Source: Pseudonocardia sp. N23 (GTDB taxonomy: Bacteria; Actinomycetota; Actinomycetes; Mycobacteriales; Pseudonocardiaceae). From it: a stretch of DNA of 64,000 bases. The notes under the pieces were generated by a model, which was given only the letters and a program-made list of their open reading frames with translations, was not told the origin of the DNA and did not search any database. The translations under genes and the position numbers were made by a program. The stretch spans positions 332,954-396,953 of the forward strand of contig NZ_BEGX01000114.1 of NCBI RefSeq assembly GCF_002583555.1. The letters run 5' to 3'. Below are positions 1-8,550 of the stretch, piece after piece; within the stretch, counting starts at the first letter, position 1, and every line of letters begins with the position of its first letter.

Positions 1-743
1 ACAACGTCTTCGCCCACATCCCCGACGTCGTCGGGTTCGCCCAGGGTCTGCGGGCCATGGTCGCCGACGACGGCTGGGTGTCGGTCGAGGTGCAGCACCT
101 CCTGACGCTGGTGCAGCTGCGCCAGTTCGACACCATCTACCACGAGCACTTCCAGTACTACACGGTCGCGACGGCCCGCCGGGCGCTCGCAGCGGGCGGG
201 CTCGACCTGGTCGACGTCGAGCTCGTGCCGACCCACGGCGGGTCGGTCCGGCTGTGGGCCCGGCCCACGGAGCTGGGTGCCACCCCGGGCCCCGCCGTCG
301 CCGAGGTGCTCGCCGCCGAGGCCGCCGCCGGACTGGACACGGTCGAGGGCCACGAGGGCTTCGCCCGCGACGTCTCCCGCATCCGCAACGACCTGATGCG
401 GTTCCTCATCGACGCCGCCGACGCGGGGAAGACCGTCGTCGGCTACGGCGCCCCCGGCAAGGGGAACACGCTGCTCAACTACTGCGGCATCCGGCCCGAC
501 CTGCTCGCCTACACCGTCGACCGCAACCCGTACAAGCACGGCCGGTTCACCCCGGGCACCCGCATCCCGATCCACGCCCCCGAGCGCATCGAGGCCGACC
601 GGCCCGACTACGTCCTCGTGCTGCCCTGGAACCTCCGCGAGGAGATCACCGCGCAGCTCGCGCCCGTCGTCGGCGAATGGGGCGGAAAGCTCGTGTTCCC
701 GATCCCCGCGCTGGAGGTCGTCGACCCCGGCGCGCCGTCCTGA
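1..743 (+). CDS. SAM-dependent sugar C-methyltransferase, C-terminal part (5' end outside window)
   Basis: The reading frame is open from base 3, so the 246 residues visible are the end of a gene that begins upstream. They match the second half of nucleotide-sugar C-methyltransferases (TcaB9/NovU type): the end of the SAM domain with NNVFAHIPD, then the QFDTIYHEHF motif that carries catalytic residues in this family, then PTHGGSVR. The C-terminal Rossmann-like domain follows, with VGYGAPGKGNTLLNYCG and an LPWNLREEI segment. The expected reaction is methylation at C3 of a 4-keto-hexose bound to dTDP or CDP. Its stop shares one base with the start of the next gene, so the two are probably translated together. 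Contrast it with the paralogue at 4056-5156, where the same motifs are lost. The family call is secure; the exact sugar is not known. Confidence 0.9.
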   Translation, partial: NVFAHIPDVVGFAQGLRAMVADDGWVSVEVQHLLTLVQLRQFDTIYHEHFQYYTVATARRALAAGGLDLVDVELVPTHGGSVRLWARPTELGATPGPAVAEVLAAEAAAGLDTVEGHEGFARDVSRIRNDLMRFLIDAADAGKTVVGYGAPGKGNTLLNYCGIRPDLLAYTVDRNPYKHGRFTPGTRIPIHAPERIEADRPDYVLVLPWNLREEITAQLAPVVGEWGGKLVFPIPALEVVDPGAPS

Positions 744-1396
744 TGCGCGGCCTGCAGCCGGGGGTCCTCGACGAGCTCGTGGTGCTCGGGGCGCACTGCG
801 ACGACATCGCCATCGGCGCGGGCGGCACCGTGCTGTCGCTGTGCCGGTCGGCGCCGGGGCTGCGGGTTCGGGCGTTCGTCCTGTCCGGCGCCGACACCGC
901 CCGGGAGGACGAGGAGCGCGCGGCGCTCGCCGCGTTCTGCCCCGGTGCCGACCTCGTGGTGACGATCCTCGACGTCCCCGACGGGCGGCTGCCCGCGCAC
1001 TGGAACCGGGCCAAGGAGGCGCTGGAGGAGTTCCGGCGGGGCTGCGAGCCCGACCTGGTGCTGTGCACCTCGCGCCACGACGACCACCAGGACCACCGCG
1101 AGCTCGCCCGGCTCGCGCCGACCGTCTTCCGCGACCACCTGATCCTCGGCTACGAGATCCTCAAGACCGAACCGGACCTGGCCCAGCCCGCGGTGCTGTG
1201 GCCGCTCGACGGCGACGTCGTCGACGAGAAGGTGCGGTTGCTCCACGAGCACTACCCGTCGCAGAAGGCGCGGCACTGGTTCGACGACGAGACCTTCCGC
1301 GGCCTGGCCCGGATCCGCGGTGTGCAGTGCGGCCGGCGCTACGCCGAGGGCTTCCACACGACCCGGATGGTCGTCGGCGCCCCGGGCGCGGACTGA
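743..1396 (+). CDS. PIG-L/LmbE family N-deacetylase
   Basis: This is a 217-residue protein of normal length for the PIG-L zinc-dependent deacetylases, which remove acetyl groups from N-acetylated sugars such as GlcNAc conjugates. The zinc motif AHCDD lies near residue 19 and the second metal-binding segment HDDHQDHRE near residue 112. The ATG overlaps the upstream stop by one base, which fixes the start and implies translational coupling to the C-methyltransferase. There is no signal peptide, so it should act in the cytoplasm on a nucleotide sugar or lipid-linked sugar. PIG-L genes are frequent next to C-methyltransferases and SDR epimerases in actinobacterial sugar clusters, so a role in tailoring one deoxyamino sugar is likely. 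The substrate is inferred, not shown. Confidence 0.88.
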   Translation: MRGLQPGVLDELVVLGAHCDDIAIGAGGTVLSLCRSAPGLRVRAFVLSGADTAREDEERAALAAFCPGADLVVTILDVPDGRLPAHWNRAKEALEEFRRGCEPDLVLCTSRHDDHQDHRELARLAPTVFRDHLILGYEILKTEPDLAQPAVLWPLDGDVVDEKVRLLHEHYPSQKARHWFDDETFRGLARIRGVQCGRRYAEGFHTTRMVVGAPGAD

Positions 1397-1454
1397 CCCC
1401 GGACCCATCGACTCCTGATCGACCCCGAACGACTCCCGAAGGGGGAACCGCGCG

Positions 1455-2480
1455 ATGCGCGTCCTGCTCACCGGCCACCTGGGCTATCTGGGAACGCTGA
1501 TGGCCCCGATCCTCACCGACGCCGGCCACGACGTCGTCGGGCTCGACTCGGGCCTCTACGCGTCGTCCGTGCTCGGCCCGGCACCCGCCGACCCGACGGG
1601 GATCGCCGTCGACCTGCGTGACGTCGATGCCGACGCCCTCGCCGGGTTCGATGCCGTCGTGCACCTCGCGGCGCTGTCCAACGACCCGCTCGGCTCGCTC
1701 GCGCCGCAGCACACCTACGACATCAACCACCACGCGTCGACGCGGCTCGCCCGGCTCGCCAAGGACGCCGGCGTCGGCCGTTTCGTCTACGCCTCGACCT
1801 GCTCGGTGTACGGCGCGTCGGGCACCGACGACATCCTCGACGAGAACGCCCCGATGCGGCCGGTGACCCCGTACGCGGAGTCCAAGGTCCGTGTGGAGGG
1901 CGACCTCGTCGACCTGGCCGACGCCGACTTCGTGCCGGTCTCGCTGCGCAACGCCACCGCGTTCGGGTTCTCGCCGCGGCTGCGCGCCGACATCGTGCTC
2001 AACAACCTCGTCGGGCACGCGTTGCTGTCCAACGCGATCAGGGTGATGAGCGACGGGACGCCGTGGCGGCCGCTGGTGCACGCCCGCGACATCGCCGGTG
2101 CCGTCGTCGCCGCGCTCGCCGCACCGGCCGACGTCGTGCGCGGCGAGGCGTTCAACGTGGGCAGCACCGCCAACAACGTCCAGGTCAGCGACATCGCCGA
2201 CGAGGTCGCGAAGGTGATCCCCGAGGCCGAGCTGCTGATCACCGGCGAGACCGGCGGCGACCCCCGCTCCTACCGGGTCGACTTCACCAAGATCGGCAAG
2301 CTGCTGCCCGGCTTCCGGGCCGAGTGGTCGGTCGCCGACGGCGCCGCCGAGCTCGCGCAGGCCTACCGCACCCACGGCCTGACCCAGGAGGCGTTCGACC
2401 GCCGCTTCACCCGCCTCGCGGTGCTCGCCGACCGGCAGGCCGCCGGCACGCTCGACGCGACCCTGCGCCCGGTGGGCTGA
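1455..2480 (+). CDS. NAD-dependent epimerase/dehydratase (extended SDR)
   Basis: The protein has 341 residues, typical of extended short-chain dehydrogenases that act on nucleotide sugars. The N-terminal NAD motif reads TGHLGYLG and the catalytic Tyr/Lys pair lies in PYAESK. An Asp-rich VVGLDSG strand follows the first helix, as in UDP/dTDP-sugar epimerases. The start is clear because a strong GAAGGGGGAA ribosome-binding site lies about 7 bases upstream. It follows the PIG-L gene by 58 bases and is followed after one base by a second SDR, so all four genes form one transcription unit. It could be a 4-epimerase, dehydratase or 4-ketoreductase; the sequence alone does not decide. Confidence 0.88.
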   Translation: MRVLLTGHLGYLGTLMAPILTDAGHDVVGLDSGLYASSVLGPAPADPTGIAVDLRDVDADALAGFDAVVHLAALSNDPLGSLAPQHTYDINHHASTRLARLAKDAGVGRFVYASTCSVYGASGTDDILDENAPMRPVTPYAESKVRVEGDLVDLADADFVPVSLRNATAFGFSPRLRADIVLNNLVGHALLSNAIRVMSDGTPWRPLVHARDIAGAVVAALAAPADVVRGEAFNVGSTANNVQVSDIADEVAKVIPEAELLITGETGGDPRSYRVDFTKIGKLLPGFRAEWSVADGAAELAQAYRTHGLTQEAFDRRFTRLAVLADRQAAGTLDATLRPVG

Positions 2481-2481
2481 C

Positions 2482-3390
2482 ATGGACCCGTCCGCCCCCC
2501 GGTGCTGGAGCGGCCGCACCGTCCTGGTGACGGGGGCGGCGGGGTTCCTCGGCGCACACCTGGTCCGGCGGCTCGCGGGCGAGGGCGCCACGGTCGTCGC
2601 ACTCGCGCGGTCGGAAACACCCCTGTTCGGCGACGGTGTCCGGCACGTCGGCTGCGACCTCGTCGACACCGACGCTTTCGCCGCGGTGCTGCGGGAGGTG
2701 CGTCCCGACGTCGTCTACCACCTGGGAGGCCGGGTGTCCGGCGCGCCGGACCCCGGTCTCGTGTGGCCGACGTTCCACTCGTTGCTGGCCAGCAGCATCG
2801 CGCTGCTGGACGCGGCCCAGCGCGGGTTCGCCGACCGCGTCGTGCTCATCTCGACGTCCGACGAGATGGAGACGGGTCTGCCGCCCGCGTCGCCGTACGC
2901 CGCCGCGAAGGCCGCGATGGCCGCCTACGGCCGGCTCTACGTCGAGCGCTTCGGGTGCTCGGTCGTCATGGTGCGCCCGACCGAGGTCTTCGGTCCGGGC
3001 CAGGCCTCGTCGAAGCTGCTGCCCTACTCGGGGACCGCGGCACTGCGGGGCGAGCGGCCGCGGCTGTCCAGCGGCCGCCGACGCGGTGACTGGGTCTACG
3101 TCGCCGACGTCATCGAGGGTATGCTCGGGGCCGCGACCGCACCCGCCGGCTCGGAGCTGGAGTTCGGCCAGGGTGAGCTGCGGTCCAACCGCGAGATGGT
3201 CGAGGGCCTCCTCGACCACCTCGCCACCGGTGTGGCACCGCTGTGGGGGGCGCTGCCCGACCGGCAGGGCGAGACCGAGCACGTCGCGGTCCTGGAACCG
3301 GCGCAGCGGCTGCTCGGGTGGAAGGCCACGGTGTCGATCGACGACGGCCTCCGGATGACCGCGGCGGCCCTGCGCGCCGCCGCCTCCTGA
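2482..3390 (+). CDS. NAD-dependent epimerase/dehydratase (extended SDR), second copy
   Basis: This 302-residue extended SDR has TGAAGFLG at residues 14-21 and the Tyr/Lys motif SPYAAAK. A Ser/Thr-rich LISTSDEME segment takes the place of the usual catalytic Ser/Thr strand. The ATG comes one base after the stop of the preceding SDR, so the pair is almost certainly co-translated. The two SDRs are only distantly alike and so probably catalyse different steps, such as 4,6-dehydration or epimerisation and 4-keto reduction, on the sugar methylated by the first gene. The gene ends 21 bases from the end of a convergent RmlC-like gene. Confidence 0.87.
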   Translation: MDPSAPRCWSGRTVLVTGAAGFLGAHLVRRLAGEGATVVALARSETPLFGDGVRHVGCDLVDTDAFAAVLREVRPDVVYHLGGRVSGAPDPGLVWPTFHSLLASSIALLDAAQRGFADRVVLISTSDEMETGLPPASPYAAAKAAMAAYGRLYVERFGCSVVMVRPTEVFGPGQASSKLLPYSGTAALRGERPRLSSGRRRGDWVYVADVIEGMLGAATAPAGSELEFGQGELRSNREMVEGLLDHLATGVAPLWGALPDRQGETEHVAVLEPAQRLLGWKATVSIDDGLRMTAAALRAAAS

Positions 3391-3394
3391 GCGC

Positions 3395-3411
3395 CCGGGA
3401 GCCGTTCCCGG
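3395..3411. terminator. Short hairpin between convergent SDR and RmlC-like genes
   Basis: CCGGGA and TCCCGG form a perfect 6-bp stem around a 5-base loop. The hairpin fills the 21-base gap between two genes that end towards each other. It has no U-tract, so it would be a weak bidirectional terminator at best. Confidence 0.35.
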
Positions 3412-3951
3412 TCAGCCGGCGACGAGCGCCTTCCACGACCCCGCGGCCCGGTCCCGGTCGCTGATCGCCGTGACCGGCTGCGGCCACGCGATGGCGAGGT
3501 CCGGGTCGTCGTGGGCGACCGAGACGTCCTCGGACGGCTCGTGCGGACGGTCGATGCGGTAGCAGACGTCCGCCACCTCGGTGAGCGCCTGGAAGCCGTG
3601 CAGCAGGCCCGCCGGGACGTAGAGATGGTGGAAGCCCTCGTCGTCGAGCAGGAACGACGCGACGGTGCCGAAAGTCGGGGACCCGGGCCGGGCGTCGACG
3701 AGCACGTCGTGCACCGCGCCGTGGGCCGCACGGACGAGCTTGGCCTCGCCGCGACCGTGGCGGCCGTGCATTCCGCGCACCGTGCCGCGCCGCGACCGCG
3801 ACTGGCTGTCCTGCGCGGCCGGCCCCAGGTCGACACCGTGCGCCGCGCCGATCGCGGTGTCGAACGTGCGGGTGAACAGGCCACGGTCGTCGCGGAACGG
3901 CGTCGGCACGAACAGCAGCACGCCCTCGATTGCGCAGGTGCGAACGTCCAC
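3412..3951 (-). CDS. rmlC: dTDP-4-dehydrorhamnose 3,5-epimerase (RmlC)-like cupin
   Basis: This 179-residue cupin matches the RmlC family, which epimerises C3 and C5 of dTDP-4-keto-6-deoxyglucose. The family motif RGMHGRHG contains the catalytic His. HHLYVPAGLLHGFQALT supplies the jelly-roll strands and active-site Tyr region, and DPDLAIAW near the end matches the usual DPxIxIxW. I chose GTG at 3951, which has GGTGGAG upstream; GTG at 3969 would add six residues. No rmlA, rmlB or rmlD is visible nearby, so the 4-keto substrate would come from the SDRs or from elsewhere in the genome. It is divergent from the degraded methyltransferase downstream. Confidence 0.85.
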   Translation of the reverse strand: MDVRTCAIEGVLLFVPTPFRDDRGLFTRTFDTAIGAAHGVDLGPAAQDSQSRSRRGTVRGMHGRHGRGEAKLVRAAHGAVHDVLVDARPGSPTFGTVASFLLDDEGFHHLYVPAGLLHGFQALTEVADVCYRIDRPHEPSEDVSVAHDDPDLAIAWPQPVTAISDRDRAAGSWKALVAG

Positions 3952-4055
3952 GGGTCCACTCTGCTCCACCGGTACGCCGGTAACACGGTGGGGTCGGGCA
4001 CCGAGTGATCCGGTGTCCGGCCGACGCCGGGCGCCGGAGTGAAGGGACGGGCCAC

Positions 4056-5156
4056 GTGCCGTTGATCGTGTGCCGATGGTGTGGCGGCGACCGTGGTGAC
4101 CTCGTCCTCGACCTGGGTGCGCAACCCGCGTCCGAGTACTTCCCGCCCGTCGACGAGCCCGGACCGGACCCGCTGTTCCCGTTGCGGCTCTGGCTCTGCG
4201 CCGGCTGTGGGCTGGCCCAGCTGCCCGACGACGACGAGGTCCCCGAGCAGCCGGAGGGCATCGAGCCCCGGGCACTGACCGACCAGCGCCGCGACGCCGT
4301 CGCCGCCGCCGCGGCGGTGGGGCTGCTGCCCGCCGGGGGAACCGTCGTGGAGGGCCCGACCCCGCACGGCGGGTCGTGGCTGCCCGGGCTGGCCGGGCTG
4401 GGCATCCACCCGGCGGCCGCCGGCGAGCGCGCGGACGTGGTCGTCGACGGGTCGTTCGGGCTGATGCACGCCCGTGACCAGGCGGCCGCCCTCGACGGGC
4501 TGCTGGCCCGCCTCGCCGACGACGGCGTCTTCCTGTTCCAGTTCCACAGCCTCGCCGCGATCCTGCGCCACGGGCAGTGGAACGCGGTGCGCCACGGCCA
4601 CTTCGCCTACTACTCGACGCCGACGGCCGTCGCGATGCTCGCCGAGCGCGGGCTCACCGTCACCGACGCCTGGACCTTCCCGCTGTACGGCGGCACGGTA
4701 CTGCTCGCGGCACGGCGCGGGGGCAGCGCCGGACCGTCGGTGTCCCGGGTCGTCGATGCCGAGCTGGCCGCGGGCGTCCACGACCCGGTGCGGTCGGCGG
4801 CGCTGCAGGACGCGGTGGGCACCTCGGCGACGGCTCTGCGGGCCGCGGTGGACCGCGCGGTCGCCGACGGTGGGCGCGTCATGGGCTACAGCGCCGCGTC
4901 GCGCGCCGTGGCGCTGCTGCGGATCGCCGGGATCGGGCCCGACACGTTGACCGCCGTCGCCGACGCCTCCCCCGCCAAGCACGGCTGCCGGATGCCCGGA
5001 TCCGCGATCCCCGTCGTACCGCCCGACGAGCTGGTGGCCGCGACGCCCGGCGTCGTGGTGCTGTTCGTCCCCGACCTCATGGACGAGGTCCGCGCCGCGC
5101 TGCCGGAGGTCGAGGCCGCGGGCGGGCGCTGGGTGCCTGCCGACGCCACCCTCTGA
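4056..5156 (+). CDS. C-methyltransferase paralogue with degraded SAM and catalytic motifs
   Basis: The 366 residues keep the three-part layout of sugar C-methyltransferases. An N-terminal zinc domain has CRWCGG and CAGCG. A central SAM-type domain follows, then a C-terminal Rossmann-like domain with VMGYSAASRAVALL and VADASPAKHG. The central motifs are lost. The SAM loop, usually E(I/A)xSNDG, reads VEGPTPHGG. The NNVFAH segment reads DGSFGLMH. The catalytic YHEHF reads RHGHF, and THGGS reads LYGGT. The protein is also slightly short for the family. GTG follows a GAAGGGA site by 8 bases. It is probably not an active methyltransferase; a structural or binding role, or a changed reaction, is possible. 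Confidence 0.85.
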   Translation: MPLIVCRWCGGDRGDLVLDLGAQPASEYFPPVDEPGPDPLFPLRLWLCAGCGLAQLPDDDEVPEQPEGIEPRALTDQRRDAVAAAAAVGLLPAGGTVVEGPTPHGGSWLPGLAGLGIHPAAAGERADVVVDGSFGLMHARDQAAALDGLLARLADDGVFLFQFHSLAAILRHGQWNAVRHGHFAYYSTPTAVAMLAERGLTVTDAWTFPLYGGTVLLAARRGGSAGPSVSRVVDAELAAGVHDPVRSAALQDAVGTSATALRAAVDRAVADGGRVMGYSAASRAVALLRIAGIGPDTLTAVADASPAKHGCRMPGSAIPVVPPDELVAATPGVVVLFVPDLMDEVRAALPEVEAAGGRWVPADATL

Positions 5157-5263
5157 CCGCGTCCCCGGCCGGCGAGCGGGGTCGGATCGCGCGCGACGCC
5201 GCGTCGGTTCCGTGATTGGATCGCACCCGTCCGATCCGCCCCCCGGAGGAGTCCCGAGACCGC

Positions 5264-7840
5264 ATGGCCCCGCCCAACCTGACCCGTGCCGACGCCGAGC
5301 TGCGCGCATCCGCGATCGAGGTCGACTCCTACACCGTCGATCTCGACCTCACCGACGGCGCGGGCGCCCCGGGCGAGACGACGTTCGCGTCGGCGACGAC
5401 CGTCCGGTTCCGCGGCCGCGAGCCGGGCAGCTCGACCTGGATCGACTTCGTCGGCGAGTCGGTGACGTCCGCGACGCTCAACGGCACCGCGCTCGACGTC
5501 TCGGGCTACCGGGAGGACGACGGGATCGCGCTGCCCGATCTGGCCGCCGACAACGAGCTGACGGTCGTCGCCACCGGGCGCTACATGAACACCGGCGAGG
5601 GCCTGCACCGGTTCGTCGACCCCGTCGACGACGGCGTGTACCTCTACTCCCAGTTCGAGACGGCCGACGCGAAGCGGCTGTTCGCCTGCTTCGACCAGCC
5701 CGACCTCAAGGCGCGCTACACGATCACCGTGACGGCTCCGGAGAGCTGGAAGGTCGTGTCCAACGCGGTCGCCGACAGCGTCGAGGGCGGGGTGCACCGC
5801 TTCGCGACGACCGAGATCATGTCGACGTACCTGGTCGCGCTGATCGCGGGCCCGTACGCGGTGTGGACCGACACCTACTCCGACGGCGACGGCCCGGACA
5901 TCCCGCTGGGCATCTACTGCCGGGCGTCGCTGGCCGAGCACATGGACGCCGAGCGGATGTTCACCGAGACCAAGCAGGGTTTCGGCTTCTACCACCGCAA
6001 CTTCGGGGTGCGGTACCCGTTCGGCAAGTACGACCAGCTGTTCGTGCCGGAGTTCAACGCGGGCGCGATGGAGAACGCCGGTGCGGTCACGTTCCTGGAG
6101 GACTACGTCTTCCGGTCGCGGGTGACCCGGTTCCTCTACGAGCGGCGGGCCGAGACGATCCTGCACGAGATGGCCCACATGTGGTTCGGCGACCTCGTGA
6201 CCATGCGCTGGTGGAACGACCTGTGGCTCAACGAGTCGTTCGCGACGTGGGCGTCGGTGATCTGCCAGGCCGACGCCACCGAGTACACCAATGCGTGGAC
6301 GACGTTCGCCAACGTCGAGAAGTCCTGGGCCTACCGCCAGGACCAGCTGCCCTCGACGCACCCGGTCGCCGCCGACATCCCCGACCTGCAGGCTGTCGAG
6401 GTCAACTTCGACGGCATCACCTACGCCAAGGGCGCGTCGGTGCTCAAGCAGCTCGTCGCCTACGTGGGCCTGGACGCGTTCCTCACCGGCCTGCGCGCCT
6501 ACTTCACCGCGCATGCGTGGGGCAACGCCACGTTCGAGGACCTGCTGGGCGCGCTGGAGAAGGCGTCGGGGCGCGACCTGTCCGACTGGGGCGCGCAGTG
6601 GCTGCGCACGACGGGGCTGAACATGTTGCGCCCGTCGTTCGACGTCGACGAGCACGGTCGCATCGTGCGGTTCGAGGTCGTGCAGGGCGGCGCCCGCCCG
6701 GGTGCCGGTGAGCTGCGCACGCACCGGATCGCCGTCGGCGTCTACGACGACGAGCCCCGCGACGACGACGCCAAGGGCAGCCCCCGGCTGGTCCGCACGC
6801 ACCGCGTCGAGGTCGACGTCACCGGCGAACGCACCCCGGTCCCCGGCCTCATCGGGGTGCCGCGCGGCAAGCTCGTGCTGGTCAACGACGACGACCTCAC
6901 CTACTGCGCGCTGCGTCTGGACCCCGACTCGCTGACGGTGCTGGTCGACCGGATCGGCGACATCGCCGAGCCGCTGCCGCGGACGCTGTGCTGGTCGGCG
7001 GCCTGGGAGATGACGCGCGAGGCCGAGCTGAAGGCCCGCGACTTCGTCGCGCTCGTCGCGGGCGGGTTCGGCTCGGAGTCCGAGATCGGTGTCGTGCAGC
7101 GGCTGCTGATGCAGGCGCAGACGTCCGTCGCGTCCTACGCCGACGAGGGCTGGGCCGCCGACCGCGGCTGGCCGCTGCTCGTCGACTCGCTGCGGTTCCG
7201 TCTCGACACCGCGCCTCCCGGGTCGGACGCGCAGCTGTCGGTGGTCAACTCGCTGGCGGCGTGTGTACTCGACGACGCAACGCTGGAGCGTTTCCGTGGC
7301 TGGCTGCTCGACGTCGACGTCCCGGAAGGGCTGAGCGTCGACACCGACATGCGGTGGCGGCTGCTGCAGGCCCTCGCGGCGCACGGCAAGGCGTCCGGCA
7401 CCGAGATCGACGAGGAGCTGGAGCGCGACCCGACCTCCACCGGGCGCCGCCAGGCGGAGCGTGCCCGGGCCCTGGTGCCGACGGCCGAGGCCAAGGCCAC
7501 GGCGTGGGAGCGCGCAGTGCACGACGACGACATCCCGAACGCCGTCAACGAGGCGATCATCGGCGGCTTCGCCCACCCCGGCCAGCGGCCGCTGCTCGCG
7601 CCCTACGCGGAGCGCTACTTCGCCGAGGTCGCCGACGTGTGGGAGCGGCGGACCTCGGAGCGGGCGCAGTCGGTCGTGCTGGGGCTGTTCCCCTCGTGGG
7701 CCGTCGAGAAGTCGACGGTCGACGCGGCCGACGCCTGGCTCGCCGACGAGTCGCACCCACCCGCGCTGCGCCGCCTGGTCTCCGAGGGCCGGGCCGGGAT
7801 CGTTCGGGCGCTGGCCGCCCGCGAGTTCGACCGGTCGTGA
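5264..7840 (+). CDS. pepN: Aminopeptidase N (M1 zinc metallopeptidase)
   Basis: This 858-residue protein is a full-length actinobacterial PepN, which removes N-terminal residues from peptides in the cytoplasm. The substrate-anchoring GAMEN motif is at residues 267-271. The zinc motif HEMAH is at 301-305, and the third zinc ligand Glu324 sits in NESFATW at exactly the expected 18-residue spacing. The C-terminal half is the helical ERAP1-like domain. ATG 5264 follows a CGGAGGA site, though the spacing is long (about 13 bases); a TTG 48 bases upstream is less likely. It overlaps the next gene by four bases. It is a housekeeping enzyme with no evident link to polysaccharide synthesis. Confidence 0.95.
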   Translation: MAPPNLTRADAELRASAIEVDSYTVDLDLTDGAGAPGETTFASATTVRFRGREPGSSTWIDFVGESVTSATLNGTALDVSGYREDDGIALPDLAADNELTVVATGRYMNTGEGLHRFVDPVDDGVYLYSQFETADAKRLFACFDQPDLKARYTITVTAPESWKVVSNAVADSVEGGVHRFATTEIMSTYLVALIAGPYAVWTDTYSDGDGPDIPLGIYCRASLAEHMDAERMFTETKQGFGFYHRNFGVRYPFGKYDQLFVPEFNAGAMENAGAVTFLEDYVFRSRVTRFLYERRAETILHEMAHMWFGDLVTMRWWNDLWLNESFATWASVICQADATEYTNAWTTFANVEKSWAYRQDQLPSTHPVAADIPDLQAVEVNFDGITYAKGASVLKQLVAYVGLDAFLTGLRAYFTAHAWGNATFEDLLGALEKASGRDLSDWGAQWLRTTGLNMLRPSFDVDEHGRIVRFEVVQGGARPGAGELRTHRIAVGVYDDEPRDDDAKGSPRLVRTHRVEVDVTGERTPVPGLIGVPRGKLVLVNDDDLTYCALRLDPDSLTVLVDRIGDIAEPLPRTLCWSAAWEMTREAELKARDFVALVAGGFGSESEIGVVQRLLMQAQTSVASYADEGWAADRGWPLLVDSLRFRLDTAPPGSDAQLSVVNSLAACVLDDATLERFRGWLLDVDVPEGLSVDTDMRWRLLQALAAHGKASGTEIDEELERDPTSTGRRQAERARALVPTAEAKATAWERAVHDDDIPNAVNEAIIGGFAHPGQRPLLAPYAERYFAEVADVWERRTSERAQSVVLGLFPSWAVEKSTVDAADAWLADESHPPALRRLVSEGRAGIVRALAAREFDRS

Positions 7841-8550
7841 CCGGGGCGGCACGGCTCCGGTCCGAGGCGCGGGAGGCCGTGGAGACCCTGCGCTGGGACC
7901 GGTCCGTCCTGCCCCGCCCCATGGACGTGATCGCGATGGCCGTGATCGTGCCCGCGCTCGTCGTGCTCGTCGTGGGCGCGGTGCTCGTCGCGGGACACGA
8001 CTACGGCAGTGCCCTCGACCAGCGGATCGAGCTCGCGCTGGAGATGGTGCGGGCCGGCCGGGCGGGCTCCTTCCCGGTGGTCATCGCGCTGGGCGACGTG
8101 ACGTCGATGGCGGTGCTCGTCGTCGTGCTGGCGACGGTCTGCCTCGCGGTGGGCCGGCCGCGGATCGCGCTGCTGGCCCTGCTCGGGCCCGCCCTGACCG
8201 GGGTGCTGACGTCGGTCGTCCTCAAGCCGCTGATCGGGCGCACGATCGACGGCGCCGACGCCTACCCGAGCGGTCACACGGGGGCGGCGACGGCGTTCGC
8301 CCTGGTCGTGGCACTTCTGCTGGCGTCGGCGGTTCGCGCGACGGCGGCGCGGACCCTGATCGTCGTGGTGCTCACGCTGGTCGTGGCGACGACGATGGCG
8401 ACCGCGCTGGTCGTCCAGCACGTGCACTACCCGACCGACACCGTCGGCGGCGCGTGCACGGCGCTGGTCGCGGTGCTGGGGGTGGGGCTGCTGATCGACC
8501 GGGTCGCCGACCGGCTGCTGGCCCGACGGGCGGGCGAGGGACCGGGCTGA
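7837..8550 (+). CDS. PAP2-family membrane phosphatase
   Basis: The 237-residue protein has about five or six hydrophobic segments and the three PAP2 motifs: KPLIGR, PSGHTG and VVQHVHYPTD. In the last, the nucleophile-polarising His and the following Asp are intact. The family dephosphorylates lipid phosphates, including phosphatidic acid and undecaprenyl pyrophosphate, at the membrane. GTG overlaps the pepN stop as GTGA, so it is translationally coupled to aminopeptidase N. Recycling of the polyprenyl carrier used by the surrounding polysaccharide genes is an attractive but unproven role. Confidence 0.87.
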   Translation: MTGAARLRSEAREAVETLRWDRSVLPRPMDVIAMAVIVPALVVLVVGAVLVAGHDYGSALDQRIELALEMVRAGRAGSFPVVIALGDVTSMAVLVVVLATVCLAVGRPRIALLALLGPALTGVLTSVVLKPLIGRTIDGADAYPSGHTGAATAFALVVALLLASAVRATAARTLIVVVLTLVVATTMATALVVQHVHYPTDTVGGACTALVAVLGVGLLIDRVADRLLARRAGEGPG

